A DNA stretch of 64,000 bases, taken from the NCBI RefSeq assembly GCF_001270745.1, contig NZ_KQ434751.1:226176-290175 (forward strand), written 5' to 3'. The notes below the pieces were generated by a model. It worked only from the letters and a program-made list of their open reading frames with translations. It had not been told where the DNA came from and made no database searches. The DNA is from Jiangella muralis (lineage in GTDB: Bacteria > Actinomycetota > Actinomycetes > Jiangellales > Jiangellaceae). Both the position numbers and the translations under genes were made by a program. This document shows positions 1 to 10,896 of the stretch, one piece after another. Each line of letters starts with the position of its first letter. The first letter of the stretch is position 1.

Positions 1-2344
<2,344 letters not shown>

Positions 2345-2345
<1 letters not shown>

Positions 2346-2405
2346 CTCGACAGAGTAGAGCCGTCCGGCCTGCTCACAAGGAATCGTCCGGCATGCGGAC
2401 GATTC
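2345..2405 (-). promoter_or_regulatory. metH leaderless promoter and adjacent palindrome
   Basis: On the minus strand a -35 TTGTGA (2374-2379) and a -10 TACTCT (2352-2357) are 16 bases apart. The predicted +1 falls on the A of the metH ATG. Immediately upstream of the -35 is a perfect 10-bp inverted repeat, gaatcgtccg/cggacgattc (2381-2390 and 2396-2405), with a 5-base spacer. Its position suits an activator or repressor site better than a terminator. I see no cobalamin or SAM riboswitch between metH and the divergent gene. Confidence 0.5.
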
Positions 2406-2514
2406 GTCTCTGATGCTGGGACGGGACTCCGCGCGCCTTTCCCGTCGGGGAGCCGTAGTGTTGGTCGGGAGGACGACGGGGGTTGTGACCCTTCCAGGCA
2501 GGGAGACGAGCGCG

Positions 2515-3354
2515 ATGGAGAATGACGGAGCGCGGCAGTTGCGCAATCCTGTCCTGATCGCCGCATTCGAGGGGTGGAACGACGCCGGGGAGGCCGCGAC
2601 GGCCGGGATCGAGCACCTGGAGAGTGTCTGGAACGCCGGCTCGGTGGCCTCGCTCGACCCCGACGAGTACTACGACTTCCAGGTCAACCGCCCGCTGGTC
2701 AGCGTCGACGACGACGGCAGGCGCAGCATCGAGTGGCCGACCACCCGGCTGTCGGTGGTGAGCATCGAGGAGCACGGCCGCGACATTGTGCTGCTGCGCG
2801 GCATCGAGCCGAACATGCGGTGGCGGGCGTTCTGCGCCGAACTGCTGTCCGTCGCCACCGACCTCGGCTGCGAGCAGGTCGTCACGCTCGGGGCGCTGCT
2901 GGCCGACGTCCCGCACACCCGGCCGGTGCCCGTCACCGTCTCGGCCAGCGACTCCGACCAGACCGAGTCGCTCGGGCTGGAGCAGTCCCGCTACGAGGGG
3001 CCCACCGGCATCGTCGGCGTGTTCCAGGACGCCGCCGCCCGGGCCGGGCTGAACGCCGTGTCGCTGTGGGCGGCGGTCCCCCACTACGTCGCCCAGTCGC
3101 CGTGCCCGAAGGCCACCATGGTGCTGCTGCAGCGCGTCGAGGACCTCCTCGGCCTGCCGGTCCCGATGGGCGACCTCGCCGAGCAGGCCGAAGCCTGGCA
3201 GCACGGCGTCGACGAACTGGCCGAGGAAGACTCCGACGTCGCCGAGTACGTCCGCCGGCTGGAAGAAGCCCGCGACACCGTCGACCTCCCCGAGGCGTCC
3301 GGCGAGCACATCGCCCGCGAGTTCGAGCGCTACCTCCGCCGCCGCGACAGCTGA
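2515..3354 (+). CDS. PAC2 family protein
   Basis: Soluble 279-residue protein of the PAC2 family (proteasome assembly chaperone 2-like fold), common in proteasome-bearing actinomycetes next to metH; its biochemical role in bacteria is not settled. The N-terminal stretch NPVLIAAFEGWNDAGEAAT is the family signature, and the VTLGALLADVPHTRPVPV region with the following SLWAAVPHY segment is typical. The ATG at 2515 is preceded by GGGAG at a good distance. An in-frame ATG at 2413 has no such site and would add an untypical Arg-rich extension. The gene is divergent from metH. Confidence 0.9.
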   Translation: MENDGARQLRNPVLIAAFEGWNDAGEAATAGIEHLESVWNAGSVASLDPDEYYDFQVNRPLVSVDDDGRRSIEWPTTRLSVVSIEEHGRDIVLLRGIEPNMRWRAFCAELLSVATDLGCEQVVTLGALLADVPHTRPVPVTVSASDSDQTESLGLEQSRYEGPTGIVGVFQDAAARAGLNAVSLWAAVPHYVAQSPCPKATMVLLQRVEDLLGLPVPMGDLAEQAEAWQHGVDELAEEDSDVAEYVRRLEEARDTVDLPEASGEHIAREFERYLRRRDS

Positions 3355-3372
3355 CGGTCTAGCCGGGGCCAC

Positions 3373-3426
3373 CATGATCATCAACGTTTTGAGGTGCTAT
3401 GACAGCGCAAAAGGTTGATGATCATG
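3373..3426. terminator. Bidirectional hairpin between convergent genes
   Basis: Arms of 19 bp with one mismatch (3373-3391 and 3408-3426), each ending in the palindromic core catgatcat, enclose a 16-base loop. It lies between the convergent PAC2 and GNAT genes. The inner ends carry a T4 and an A4 run, giving AT-rich tracts within the stem. A second hairpin with the same catgatcatc tip occurs at 53616-53673, also between convergent genes. Confidence 0.65.
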
Positions 3427-3432
3427 TACTCC

Positions 3433-3870
3433 TTAGGGCAGGTCACGGAGGAAGCGTGACGACGCGCCGGCCTGGTCGGCGTAGCCGCGGCCGCGGTAGA
3501 ACGTGTGCGCCTCCGTGCGGCGGTCGGAGCTGGTGACCTCCATGCGGACGCAGCCGTGGTCCGCGGCGAACGACTCGGCCTCGGCCACCAGCCGCGCGCC
3601 CACGCCGCGGCCGCGGGCGTCGCCGTCCACGACCAGGGCCGTGATGCGGGCCCACGCGCCGTCGCGCTCGAAGAACGGGCAGACCTGCACCGCGACGACG
3701 CCGAGCACGTCGCCGCCGTCGTCGGCCACGTAGGCGGCGCTGGACGGGTCGCGCGACCACGACCGCAGCCGCTGCGCCGTCCCCGCGGTGCCGTCCTGCG
3801 GGTAGCCGAGCTGCTCCAGCAACTCCGCGACGGCCGCCGCGTCGGTGCCGCGGGCGGGACGGATCAGCAC
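3433..3870 (-). CDS. GNAT family N-acetyltransferase
   Basis: Small cytosolic acetyl-CoA-dependent acetyltransferase of 145 residues; substrate unknown. The N terminus VLIRPARGTDAAAVAELL and the acetyl-CoA loop ARGRGVGARLVAEAE mark the fold, followed by HTFYRGRGY near the end. The GTG at 3870 lies four bases after the mshC stop codon, so it is probably the last gene of the mycothiol block. A longer reading frame from 3981 would overlap mshC deeply and is Pro/Arg-rich, so I rejected it. Confidence 0.85.
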   Translation of the reverse strand: MLIRPARGTDAAAVAELLEQLGYPQDGTAGTAQRLRSWSRDPSSAAYVADDGGDVLGVVAVQVCPFFERDGAWARITALVVDGDARGRGVGARLVAEAESFAADHGCVRMEVTSSDRRTEAHTFYRGRGYADQAGASSRFLRDLP

Positions 3871-3874
3871 CGGC

Positions 3875-5077
3875 TCAGAGGGAGACGCCGAGGAGGGCGT
3901 CGATGGTGGCGGCGACGACGGCGGGAGCGGCCGGGTCGGTGCCGGGCGTCGTCGTCCAGTGGTCGATGGCGGCCAGCGCACCGGGCGCGTCGAGGTCGTC
4001 GGCGAGGCGGTCGCGGACGGCGGCCAGCACCGGTTCGGCGGGTGCGCCGCTGCCCGCGGCCACCGCCGTGCGCCAGCGGGCCAGCCGCTGCTGAGCGGCC
4101 GTCAGCACGGATGCCGACCACTCGCGGTCGGCGCGGTAGTGGCCGGACAGCAGCGCCAGCCGGACGGCGGCCGGCTCGACGCCGTCGGCGCGCAGGCCGG
4201 AGACGAAGACCAGGTTGCCCAGCGACTTCGACATCTTCTCGCCGTCGAGCCCGACCATGCCGGCGTGGGCGTACAGCGACGCGAACGCGCCGGCGACGAC
4301 GTGGGAGTGCGACGCGGACATCTCGTGGTGCGGGAAGATCAGATCGCTGCCGCCGCCCTGGACGTCGAACGGCACGCCGAGGTATTCCATGGCGATGGCC
4401 GCGCACTCGACGTGCCAGCCGGGCCGGCCGGGGCCGAACGGGCTGTCCCACGACGGTTCCCCCGGCCGCGCCTTCAGCCACACCAGCGGGTCGAGCGGGT
4501 CCTTCTTGCCGGGACGGTCCGGGTCGCCGCCGCGCTCGGCGAACAGCGCGCGCATCTCCGCCTCCGGCAGCCGCGACACCGCGCCGAACGCGGGGTCGGC
4601 GCGCACGGAGAAGTAGAGGTCGCCGTCGAGCTCGTACACCGACGGCTCCATGCGCTTGATCAGCCGGATGATCAGCGGGATCGCTTCGACGGCGCCGACG
4701 TACGACGACGGCGGCAGCACCCGCAGCCAGGCCATGTCCTCGGTGAACAGCCGGGTCTCGGTGTCGGCCAGCTCGCGCCAGTCCTGCCCGGTCTCGGTCG
4801 CCCGGTCGAGCAGCGGGTCGTCGATGTCGGTGATGTTCTGGACGTAGCGGACGTCGTGCCCGCCATCGCGCCAGACCCGGTTGAGCAGGTCGAACGCCAG
4901 ATACGTGGCGGCGTGCCCCAGGTGCGTGGCGTCGTACGGCGTGATGCCGCAGACGTACATGGTGGCCACCTGCTCCGGTTCGACCGGGCGGACGGACCCG
5001 GTCGCGGTGTCGTGCAGACGGACCGGCAGGCCGCGCCCGGGCAGGGCGGGCACGTGGGGGGCAGACCAGGCTCGCAT
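3875..5077 (-). CDS. mshC: L-cysteine:1D-myo-inosityl-glucosaminide ligase (mycothiol synthesis)
   Basis: ATP-dependent ligase that joins cysteine to GlcN-inositol in the third committed step of mycothiol synthesis; related to cysteinyl-tRNA synthetase. The 400-residue protein has C43 in YVCGITPYD, the HIGH-like HLGHA (52-56), C225 in WHVEC with H250/H251 as probable remaining zinc ligands, and KMSKS at 281-285. It lacks the C-terminal tRNA-binding region of CysRS, as expected for MshC. It sits 20 bases after the SCO1664-family gene in a gene order known from many actinomycetes. Confidence 0.97.
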   Translation of the reverse strand: MRAWSAPHVPALPGRGLPVRLHDTATGSVRPVEPEQVATMYVCGITPYDATHLGHAATYLAFDLLNRVWRDGGHDVRYVQNITDIDDPLLDRATETGQDWRELADTETRLFTEDMAWLRVLPPSSYVGAVEAIPLIIRLIKRMEPSVYELDGDLYFSVRADPAFGAVSRLPEAEMRALFAERGGDPDRPGKKDPLDPLVWLKARPGEPSWDSPFGPGRPGWHVECAAIAMEYLGVPFDVQGGGSDLIFPHHEMSASHSHVVAGAFASLYAHAGMVGLDGEKMSKSLGNLVFVSGLRADGVEPAAVRLALLSGHYRADREWSASVLTAAQQRLARWRTAVAAGSGAPAEPVLAAVRDRLADDLDAPGALAAIDHWTTTPGTDPAAPAVVAATIDALLGVSL

Positions 5078-5097
5078 GATCTGCTCAGCCTAGATGT

Positions 5098-5907
5098 TCA
5101 GAACACCGGCCACGGAACCGGCATCCGCCCCTCGGGACTGGGCATCGTCCCGCGGGCGAGCAGCGCGTCGATGCGGGCCGTCGTCGCCGCGACCTCCTCG
5201 TCGGTCAGCAGCTCGCTCAGCGTCGTGCCGAGCGCGCCGCCGGCCAGCGCCCGCAGCCGCTCCAGCTCGGACCGCTCGGCGCCGGTGAGCGCGGACCCGG
5301 CCCAGCCCCACAGGACGGTGCGCAGCTTCGGGTCGACGTTGAAGCAGACGCCATGGTCGACGCCGACGACTCCGGCGACGGACGGCGCGACGGACCGGTC
5401 GCCGGCCAGGACGTGCCCGCCCTTGCGGTCGGCGTTGTTGACGACGGCGTCGAAGACGGCCAGCCGGCGCAGCCCGGGATCGTCGGCGTGCACCAGCAGG
5501 ACGGGCGAGCCGTCGCCGTCGACCGCCTCGAGGATGGGCAGCCAGCCGCCGGCCGGCGGCGCCGACGCGGGCACGACGTCGACGCGGCCGGCGCCGAGTT
5601 CCGCCTCGCCCTGGTCCATCCACGCCTGGCACATGCCGGCGCCGAACGGCCCGTCCGGGCGCAGCACCGTCGGCGGCACCACGTGCCAGCCGGCCGCCGC
5701 GGACACCTCGTACGCCGCCGCCTCACGCGCGGCCAGCGTGCCGTCGGGGAAGTCCCACAGCGGCTGCTCGCCGCTGACCGGCTTGTACACGCACCGCACA
5801 GACGCGTCGCCGTGCGTGATGCGCCCGAGCAGAGTGAGGTTGGACGCGACGACGAGCCTGCCCTCGACGGTCAGCTCGCCCTCGCGGAGCAGGCTCAGCA
5901 GGTCCAC
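5098..5907 (-). CDS. SCO1664 family protein (PI3/4-kinase-like fold)
   Basis: 269-residue protein of the SCO1664 family, distantly related to phosphatidylinositol 3/4-kinases and HipA-like kinases. No activity is established. Kinase-like features are VYKPVSGEQPLWDFPDGTLA near the N terminus (nucleotide-loop and lysine region), VVNNADRKGGH (catalytic-loop-like) and GVDHGVCF (metal-site-like). The start is the GTG at 5907, five bases before the DUF3090 stop. Always being beside mshC suggests a link to mycothiol physiology, but that is inference. Confidence 0.9.
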   Translation of the reverse strand: MDLLSLLREGELTVEGRLVVASNLTLLGRITHGDASVRCVYKPVSGEQPLWDFPDGTLAAREAAAYEVSAAAGWHVVPPTVLRPDGPFGAGMCQAWMDQGEAELGAGRVDVVPASAPPAGGWLPILEAVDGDGSPVLLVHADDPGLRRLAVFDAVVNNADRKGGHVLAGDRSVAPSVAGVVGVDHGVCFNVDPKLRTVLWGWAGSALTGAERSELERLRALAGGALGTTLSELLTDEEVAATTARIDALLARGTMPSPEGRMPVPWPVF

Positions 5908-5911
5908 GGGG

Positions 5912-6472
5912 TCAGTCCCGCCGCCGGTAGCCGTTCTGCCGGGGGCAGACGTGCCCGGCCGGGTCGAGCGGCAGGCTGCACAGCGGGCACGGCGGGCGCC
6001 CGGCGGCGACGACGGCCTGGGCCCGCTTGACGAACGCCCGGGCGGCCGGGCCGGTCAGCCGCACGACCATGACGTCGCGGTCGGACTCGTCGGGGTCGTC
6101 CGGCGGCTCGGTGTCGTCGTCGACGGCGGCGTACGCGGCCATGACGATCTGCTCGTCGTCGGTGTCCCAGCGCAGCGTCATGGCGCCGACGCGGAACTCC
6201 TCGACGATCGGCTGCTCGAGCGGCTCGAGGTCGTCGAGGTCGGCCGGCGCGACGGCGGGGACGGTGGTCATCCCGCCGGCCCGGCGCAGGATCTCGTCGA
6301 GCATGTCGTCGACCCGCTCCGCGAGCACCGACACCTGCTCCTTCTCGAGCAGGACGCTGATCAGTTTCGTGGCGTCGCGGGCCTGGAGGAAGAACGAGCG
6401 CTCACCGGGTCGCCCGACGGTTCCGGCGATGAAACGTTGGGGCTGGTCGAATCTGTACACCTGCACGGCCAC
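5912..6472 (-). CDS. DUF3090 family protein
   Basis: 186-residue DUF3090 protein, conserved in actinomycetes immediately upstream of the SCO1664-family gene; function unknown. The start VQVYRFDQPQRFIAGTVG and the segment FFLQARDATKLISVLLEKEQ are characteristic. A C-terminal CPLCSLPLDPAGHVCPRQNG is a four-cysteine, rubredoxin-like cluster that probably binds zinc. GTG start at 6472, nine bases after the stop of the gene before it, so translation is probably coupled. Confidence 0.92.
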   Translation of the reverse strand: MAVQVYRFDQPQRFIAGTVGRPGERSFFLQARDATKLISVLLEKEQVSVLAERVDDMLDEILRRAGGMTTVPAVAPADLDDLEPLEQPIVEEFRVGAMTLRWDTDDEQIVMAAYAAVDDDTEPPDDPDESDRDVMVVRLTGPAARAFVKRAQAVVAAGRPPCPLCSLPLDPAGHVCPRQNGYRRRD

Positions 6473-6481
6473 CGGGAAAGC

Positions 6482-7177
6482 CTATCTCGCGTCGCCCGCT
6501 CCCCCGCCGACGACGGCGTCGCCGCGGGTGGCGCGCCGGCGCCGCCGGGCCGGCGGCCGGAGGAAGCCGAGGTCGCCGCCGGTGTCGTTGACGCGCAGCA
6601 CGAACGGCCGCTGCTCGGTGAACGTGACGACCGACACCGAGCACGGGTCGACGACCAGCCGCTGGAAGTGGTCGAGGTGCATGCCCAGCGCGTCGGCGAG
6701 CACCGCCTTGATGACGTCGGCGTGCGAGACGGCGAACCACACCGCCTCGAGCCCGTGCTCGGCGGCCAGCTCGGCGTCGCGGCCGCGGACGGCGTCGACG
6801 GCGCGGGACTGGACGGCGCGCAGCGACTCGCCGCCGGGGAACACCACGCCGGACGGGTGCTCCTGGACCACCTTCCACAGTTTCTCGCGACGCAACTCAG
6901 CCAGCGAGCGGCCGGTCCAGTCGCCGTAGTGGCATTCGGTCAGGCCGTCGTCGGTGACGACGTCGCGGCCGCCCGCGATGGCCGTCGCCGTCTGCACGCA
7001 CCGCTCCAGCGGGCTGCTGACGACCGCCGCCGGGCGCACCGCCTCCAGCCGCCGCGCGAGCGCCACCGCGCCCTCGCCGCCGATGTCGTCGAGGCCCACG
7101 CCAGGCGTGCGCCCGGCCAGCACGCCCGCGACGTTGGCGGTGGTCCGGCCGTGGCGGATCAGGACGACTGTGGGCAT
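6482..7177 (-). CDS. Histidine phosphatase superfamily protein (MSMEG_4193-type putative phosphomutase)
   Basis: 231-residue histidine phosphatase. The phosphohistidine motif LIRHGRTTAN has H9 as the nucleophile, TECHYGDWTGRSLAELR carries the acid residue, and AVSHADVIKAVL carries the second catalytic histidine. The last 25 or so residues are Arg-rich. Substrate unknown. It is the first gene of the mycothiol block. A TAGGCT box six bases before the ATG at 7177 indicates leaderless transcription of the whole operon. Confidence 0.9.
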   Translation of the reverse strand: MPTVVLIRHGRTTANVAGVLAGRTPGVGLDDIGGEGAVALARRLEAVRPAAVVSSPLERCVQTATAIAGGRDVVTDDGLTECHYGDWTGRSLAELRREKLWKVVQEHPSGVVFPGGESLRAVQSRAVDAVRGRDAELAAEHGLEAVWFAVSHADVIKAVLADALGMHLDHFQRLVVDPCSVSVVTFTEQRPFVLRVNDTGGDLGFLRPPARRRRRATRGDAVVGGGAGDAR

Positions 7178-7189
7178 GTGGGAAGCCTA
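7177..7189 (-). promoter_or_regulatory. Leaderless -10 box of the mycothiol block
   Basis: TAGGCT (7184-7189, minus strand) is followed by six bases and then the ATG at 7177, putting +1 on the start codon. No clear -35 is visible. This box would drive the phosphomutase, DUF3090, SCO1664, mshC and GNAT genes, which follow at gaps of 4-20 bases. Confidence 0.5.
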
Positions 7190-7341
7190 CGAGGAGTACC
7201 GATCGCATGAACATCTGCCCAGGGGGTCGCGCGCGTCACCGAAATGGGTTATCAAGTCTTCAGACAAACGTCTTCGTCGCGGGGACCGTTCGGCCCATCC
7301 GGGCCTCACGTGCCGTGGCACGGGGAGGGGACACGACGCGG

Positions 7342-8706
7342 ATGCGGTTCCTCAGACGTCGCCACGTGGCGGCCATCGCGGCCACCGCGGGCCTCGCGCT
7401 CGCCGCCACCGCAGGGCCCGCCGTCGCGGCACCCGTCACCACGCCGCCGCCGACTCCCCCGGCCACCCAGCCGCCGGTCCATCCGCCCACCGACGACGCA
7501 CCTGCCGACGTCCCGCCCGGCGAACTCCCGCCGGGCACCGTCGCGCCCCCGCCGGTCGAGGCGCCGCCCGCGCCGGGCGACCCCGAGTCCGCGTACTCGC
7601 AGGGGCTGGAGGGCGCCCAGACCGTCGCCGTCGCCGAGGCGCAGCGGCTGCTCGCGCAGGTGATGGCCGACCTCGGCTCGGCGCAGGAGGTGTTCACCAC
7701 CGCCTCCGCGGCCGCCGACGACGCCCGCGCCAACGACGTCCACGCCCAGCAGCAGCTGAAGATCTCGACCGAGTCGGTGGCGCGCACGCAGCGCGAGATC
7801 GACGACCTCGACACCCGCGCCGCGGCCACCCGCAACACCATCGGCACCATCGCCCGCGAGGCGTACCAGGGCAACAACCTCGCCGCCATGGGCGTCGTCC
7901 TCGGCGCCGAGACGCCCGACGACCTCGCGTCGCGCTACATGGGCATGCGGACGCTGCTGCGCACCGCCGACGGCGCGCTCGGCGAGATGGCGAACACGCA
8001 GGCCGAGCTGGCCGACGCGCACGCCCAGCTGGAGGGCCAGCGGCTGCGGCTGGAGTCGGTGGCCGGGCAGGCCAGCCAGTCGCTCGCCGCGCTGGAGACG
8101 GCCGAGGCGGCGGCGCTCGCGGCCCGCCAGGTCGTCGACAACACACAGACGCTGGTCGAGGGCGCCGTGCAGGCGGCGGCCGACGCCCGGCTGGAGGACT
8201 ACCAGCGCTACATGGAGCTGCTGCAGCAGTCCACCGAGGTCGGCGAGCTGCTGGCCACGGCGAACTACGGTCCGGGCTACGGCACCGGCACGTTCACCCG
8301 GCCGGCCACCGGCCCGACGACGTCGGAGTACGGCCAGCGGCTGCACCCGATCCTCGGCTACGTGAAGATGCACACCGGCCTCGACTTCGGCCGCGGCGAC
8401 GGCCGCATCTACGCCGCCGACGCCGGCACCGTCATCGAGGCGCAGTGGAACAACGCCTACGGCAACATGGTGATCGTCGACCACGGCATCGTGAACGGCC
8501 AGCGGCTCACCACCATGTACGCCCACCAGTCCGACCTCATGGTGGCGCCCGGCCAGCGGGTCGAGAAGGGCCAGTACATCGGCAACATCGGCTCCACCGG
8601 CTACTCCACCGGGGCGCACCTGCACTTCGAGGTCCGCCTCGACGGCCAGCACACCGACCCGTGGCCGTGGGTGGCCAGCGCCCCGCTGCCCGGCGGCACG
8701 TCCTAG
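7342..8706 (+). CDS. Secreted M23 family metallopeptidase with coiled coil
   Basis: Probable exported peptidoglycan endopeptidase or divisome activator of 454 residues. It has a signal peptide (RRRHVAAIAATAGLALAATA, cleavage after AVA), a Pro-rich linker to about residue 80, and long Ala/Gln-rich coiled coil to about 300. The C-terminal LytM domain has zinc-ligand motifs HTGLDFG (H344, D348) and HLHFEV (H426, H428). The set is complete, so it is likely catalytic, unlike many EnvC/NlpD activators. The ATG at 7342 has ggggagggg upstream; earlier in-frame starts would bury the signal peptide. Confidence 0.92.
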   Translation: MRFLRRRHVAAIAATAGLALAATAGPAVAAPVTTPPPTPPATQPPVHPPTDDAPADVPPGELPPGTVAPPPVEAPPAPGDPESAYSQGLEGAQTVAVAEAQRLLAQVMADLGSAQEVFTTASAAADDARANDVHAQQQLKISTESVARTQREIDDLDTRAAATRNTIGTIAREAYQGNNLAAMGVVLGAETPDDLASRYMGMRTLLRTADGALGEMANTQAELADAHAQLEGQRLRLESVAGQASQSLAALETAEAAALAARQVVDNTQTLVEGAVQAAADARLEDYQRYMELLQQSTEVGELLATANYGPGYGTGTFTRPATGPTTSEYGQRLHPILGYVKMHTGLDFGRGDGRIYAADAGTVIEAQWNNAYGNMVIVDHGIVNGQRLTTMYAHQSDLMVAPGQRVEKGQYIGNIGSTGYSTGAHLHFEVRLDGQHTDPWPWVASAPLPGGTS

Positions 8707-8767
8707 CGGCACGTCCTAACGGCGCGTCCCGGCGGGGCGGCGGCCGGAGGCTGACGGGAGCCGTTCA

Positions 8768-8814
8768 GGCGAGGTGACACCAGCGCCAACAGTTGGCGCT
8801 GTCGTCACCACGCC
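8768..8814. repeat. Long-palindrome repeat, copy 1 (also a convergent terminator)
   Basis: A 47-base palindrome centred on 8791. The inner arms cagcgccaac/gttggcgctg are perfect, and the outer arms ggcg.ggtgac/gtcacc.cgcc have one mismatch. It lies between the convergent M23 and uppP genes. Bases 8775-8798 are identical to 41415-41438 in the second copy, whose outer stem differs by a compensated base pair. Confidence 0.75.
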
Positions 8815-8879
8815 CCGCGACAACCCCGGCACCGCGGCGGGGCGCGGTCGGGCACGGGACGCGCACGACCAGGGTCGGC

Positions 8880-9731
8880 CTACGCGCTCCAGGTCCCGGT
8901 CGCCAGCATCGCGAAGGTGAACAGGCCGAGCCCGACGCGGTAGATGATGAACGGCGCGAACGACCGCTTCTCCAGCCAGGACATCAGCCACGCGATGACG
9001 GCGAAGCCGACGCCGAACGCGACGACGGTGGCGAGGATCGTCGGGCCGGCGCCGTAGGCCGACCCCTCGTCCATCGCGCCCGGCCACTCGAAGATGCCCG
9101 AGCCGAGCACCGCGGGGATGGCCAGCAGGAACGCGAACCGGGCCGCCGCCGCGCGGTCCAGGCCGAGGAACAGCCCCATGCTGATCGACGCGCCGGACCG
9201 GGACACGCCGGGGATCAGCGCCATCGCCTGGGCGAACCCGATGAGGATCGCGTCCTTGTAGGTGAGGTCGGCGACGGTGCGGTCCTTGCGGCCGACGCGG
9301 TCGGCGATGCCGAGGATCACGCCGAGCACGACCAGCGTCGTCGCGATGATCCAGAGCGAGCGGAAGTCGTCGCGGATGACGTCCTGCAGCACGTAGCCGA
9401 GCGCGCCGATCGGGACGGTCCCGATGATGACGAACCACCCCATGCGGGCGTCCTGCGGGTCGTACGACGCGCGCCGGCGGCGGCCGCGCGACGCCTCCCG
9501 GCCACCGGCGAGCGACCGGAACCAGGCGCTGACGATGCGGCCGATGTCGCGGGCGAAGTAGAGGATGACGGCGGTCTCGGTGCCGATCTGGGTGACGGCG
9601 GTGAACGCGGCGCCGGGGTCCTCCCAGCCGAACAGCTCCGGATAGATGCGCAGGTGCGCACTGGACGAGATGGGCAGGAACTCGGTCAGCCCCTGCAGCA
9701 CGCCCAGCACGACGGCCTGGAACCACTCCAT
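8880..9731 (-). CDS. uppP: Undecaprenyl-diphosphate phosphatase
   Basis: Integral membrane phosphatase that recycles undecaprenyl diphosphate to the monophosphate carrier for cell-wall synthesis; members confer bacitracin tolerance. The 283-residue protein has the BacA/UppP signatures GLTEFLPISSSAHL (residues 14-27) and PGVSRSGASIS (near 176), with about eight hydrophobic segments. ATG at 9731. It follows the LLM oxidoreductase gene on the same strand with a 25-base gap. Confidence 0.97.
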   Translation of the reverse strand: MEWFQAVVLGVLQGLTEFLPISSSAHLRIYPELFGWEDPGAAFTAVTQIGTETAVILYFARDIGRIVSAWFRSLAGGREASRGRRRRASYDPQDARMGWFVIIGTVPIGALGYVLQDVIRDDFRSLWIIATTLVVLGVILGIADRVGRKDRTVADLTYKDAILIGFAQAMALIPGVSRSGASISMGLFLGLDRAAAARFAFLLAIPAVLGSGIFEWPGAMDEGSAYGAGPTILATVVAFGVGFAVIAWLMSWLEKRSFAPFIIYRVGLGLFTFAMLATGTWSA

Positions 9732-9756
9732 GTGATGCGTCGACTCCCTCTGGTGG

Positions 9757-10806
9757 TCAGGATGCCAGGCCGGCGGCGTCCAGCGCCTCGGCGACGGTGC
9801 GCAGCGCGGCCAGGCGCGCCTCCAGCGGACCGGCGTGCGCCGCGACGGACAGCGTGGTGACGCCCGACTCGGCGTAGGCGTGCAGGCGGTCGCGGATGCG
9901 CTCGGGCGGGCCGATCAGCGCCGTCCGGTCGACGAACTCCAGCGGGACGGCGGCCGCGGCCTCGCGGTGCTTGCGGTCCAGGAACAGGTCCTGGACGGTG
10001 CGCGCGGCGTCGCCGAAGCCCATGCGCACGGCCAGGGCGTTGTAGAAGTTCTGCGTGCGGCTGCCCATGCCGCCGAGGTACAGCGCGGAGTAGGCGCGCA
10101 CCGGCTCGGCGCACGCCTCCAGGTCGGCGCCGACGGACACCGGGACGGTCGGCACGACGTCGAAGCCGTCCATGGTCTGCCCCGCCGCCGACCGCCCGGC
10201 CCGGATGAGGTCCAGCGACTCGGCGGCGTGCTCGGGCGCGTAGAAGACGCCCAGCCAGCCGTCGGCGATCTCGCCGGTCAGCTCCAGGTTCCGCGGCCCG
10301 ATCGAGGCGAGGTACACCGGGATCTCCGGCCGGACCGGATGCACCGTCAGCTGCAGCGCCTTGCCCGGCCCGTCCGGGAGCGGCAGCCGCCAGTGCTCGC
10401 CGTCGTAGGCCAGCCGCTGCCGCGACAGCGCCAGCCGCACGATGTCGACGTACTCGCGGGTGCGGGCCAGCGGGTGGTCGAAGCGGACGCCGTGCCAGCC
10501 CTCGGAGACCTGCGGCCCGGACACGCCGAGGCCGAGCCGGAACCGGCCGCCGGACAGGCTGTCGAGCGTGGCCGCCGTCATCGCCGTCGTGGCCGGGGTA
10601 CGGGCCGGGATCTGCATGACGGCGCTGCCGACGTCGATGCGCTCGGTCTGCGCGGCCACCCAGGCGAGCACCGTCGGCGCGTCGGACCCGTACGCCTCGG
10701 CCGCCCAGACCACGGCGTAGCCGAGCTCGTCGGCAGCCCTGGCCAGCGCCAGGTTCTGCGCGTTGTCGCCGCCGCCCCAGTAGCCCAGGTTCAGCCCGAG
10801 CCGCAT
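9757..10806 (-). CDS. LLM class F420-dependent oxidoreductase
   Basis: Luciferase-like (TIM barrel) oxidoreductase of 349 residues, of the group that uses coenzyme F420 in actinomycetes; substrate unknown. It opens with MRLGLNLGYWGGG and has the VVWAAEAYGSDAPTVLA region, LGLGVSGPQVSEGWHG and a C-terminal FVDRTALIGPPERIRDRL, all typical. The ATG at 10806 has GGGAGG upstream, so unlike the divergent aldo/keto reductase this gene has a normal leader. Confidence 0.9.
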   Translation of the reverse strand: MRLGLNLGYWGGGDNAQNLALARAADELGYAVVWAAEAYGSDAPTVLAWVAAQTERIDVGSAVMQIPARTPATTAMTAATLDSLSGGRFRLGLGVSGPQVSEGWHGVRFDHPLARTREYVDIVRLALSRQRLAYDGEHWRLPLPDGPGKALQLTVHPVRPEIPVYLASIGPRNLELTGEIADGWLGVFYAPEHAAESLDLIRAGRSAAGQTMDGFDVVPTVPVSVGADLEACAEPVRAYSALYLGGMGSRTQNFYNALAVRMGFGDAARTVQDLFLDRKHREAAAAVPLEFVDRTALIGPPERIRDRLHAYAESGVTTLSVAAHAGPLEARLAALRTVAEALDAAGLAS

Positions 10807-10881
10807 CCGTCACCTCCCGCAAGACACTCCGGGCGACTCTACCCGTCGGTGCGGCGCGGCCCGAGCCCGCGCCGCACCCGG

Positions 10882-10896
10882 TAGCCTCACGGCGTG
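10882..10896 (+). promoter_or_regulatory. Leaderless -10 box of the aldo/keto reductase
   Basis: TAGCCT at 10882-10887 is followed by six bases and the GTG at 10894, placing +1 on the start codon. There is no Shine-Dalgarno sequence before this GTG, consistent with a leaderless message. Confidence 0.5.

Noticed and set aside
3845-7210. Very long plus-strand open frame opposite the mycothiol block
   Set aside because: It is an antisense shadow of five well-recognised genes, with compositionally biased Arg/Gly/His-rich sequence and no domain.
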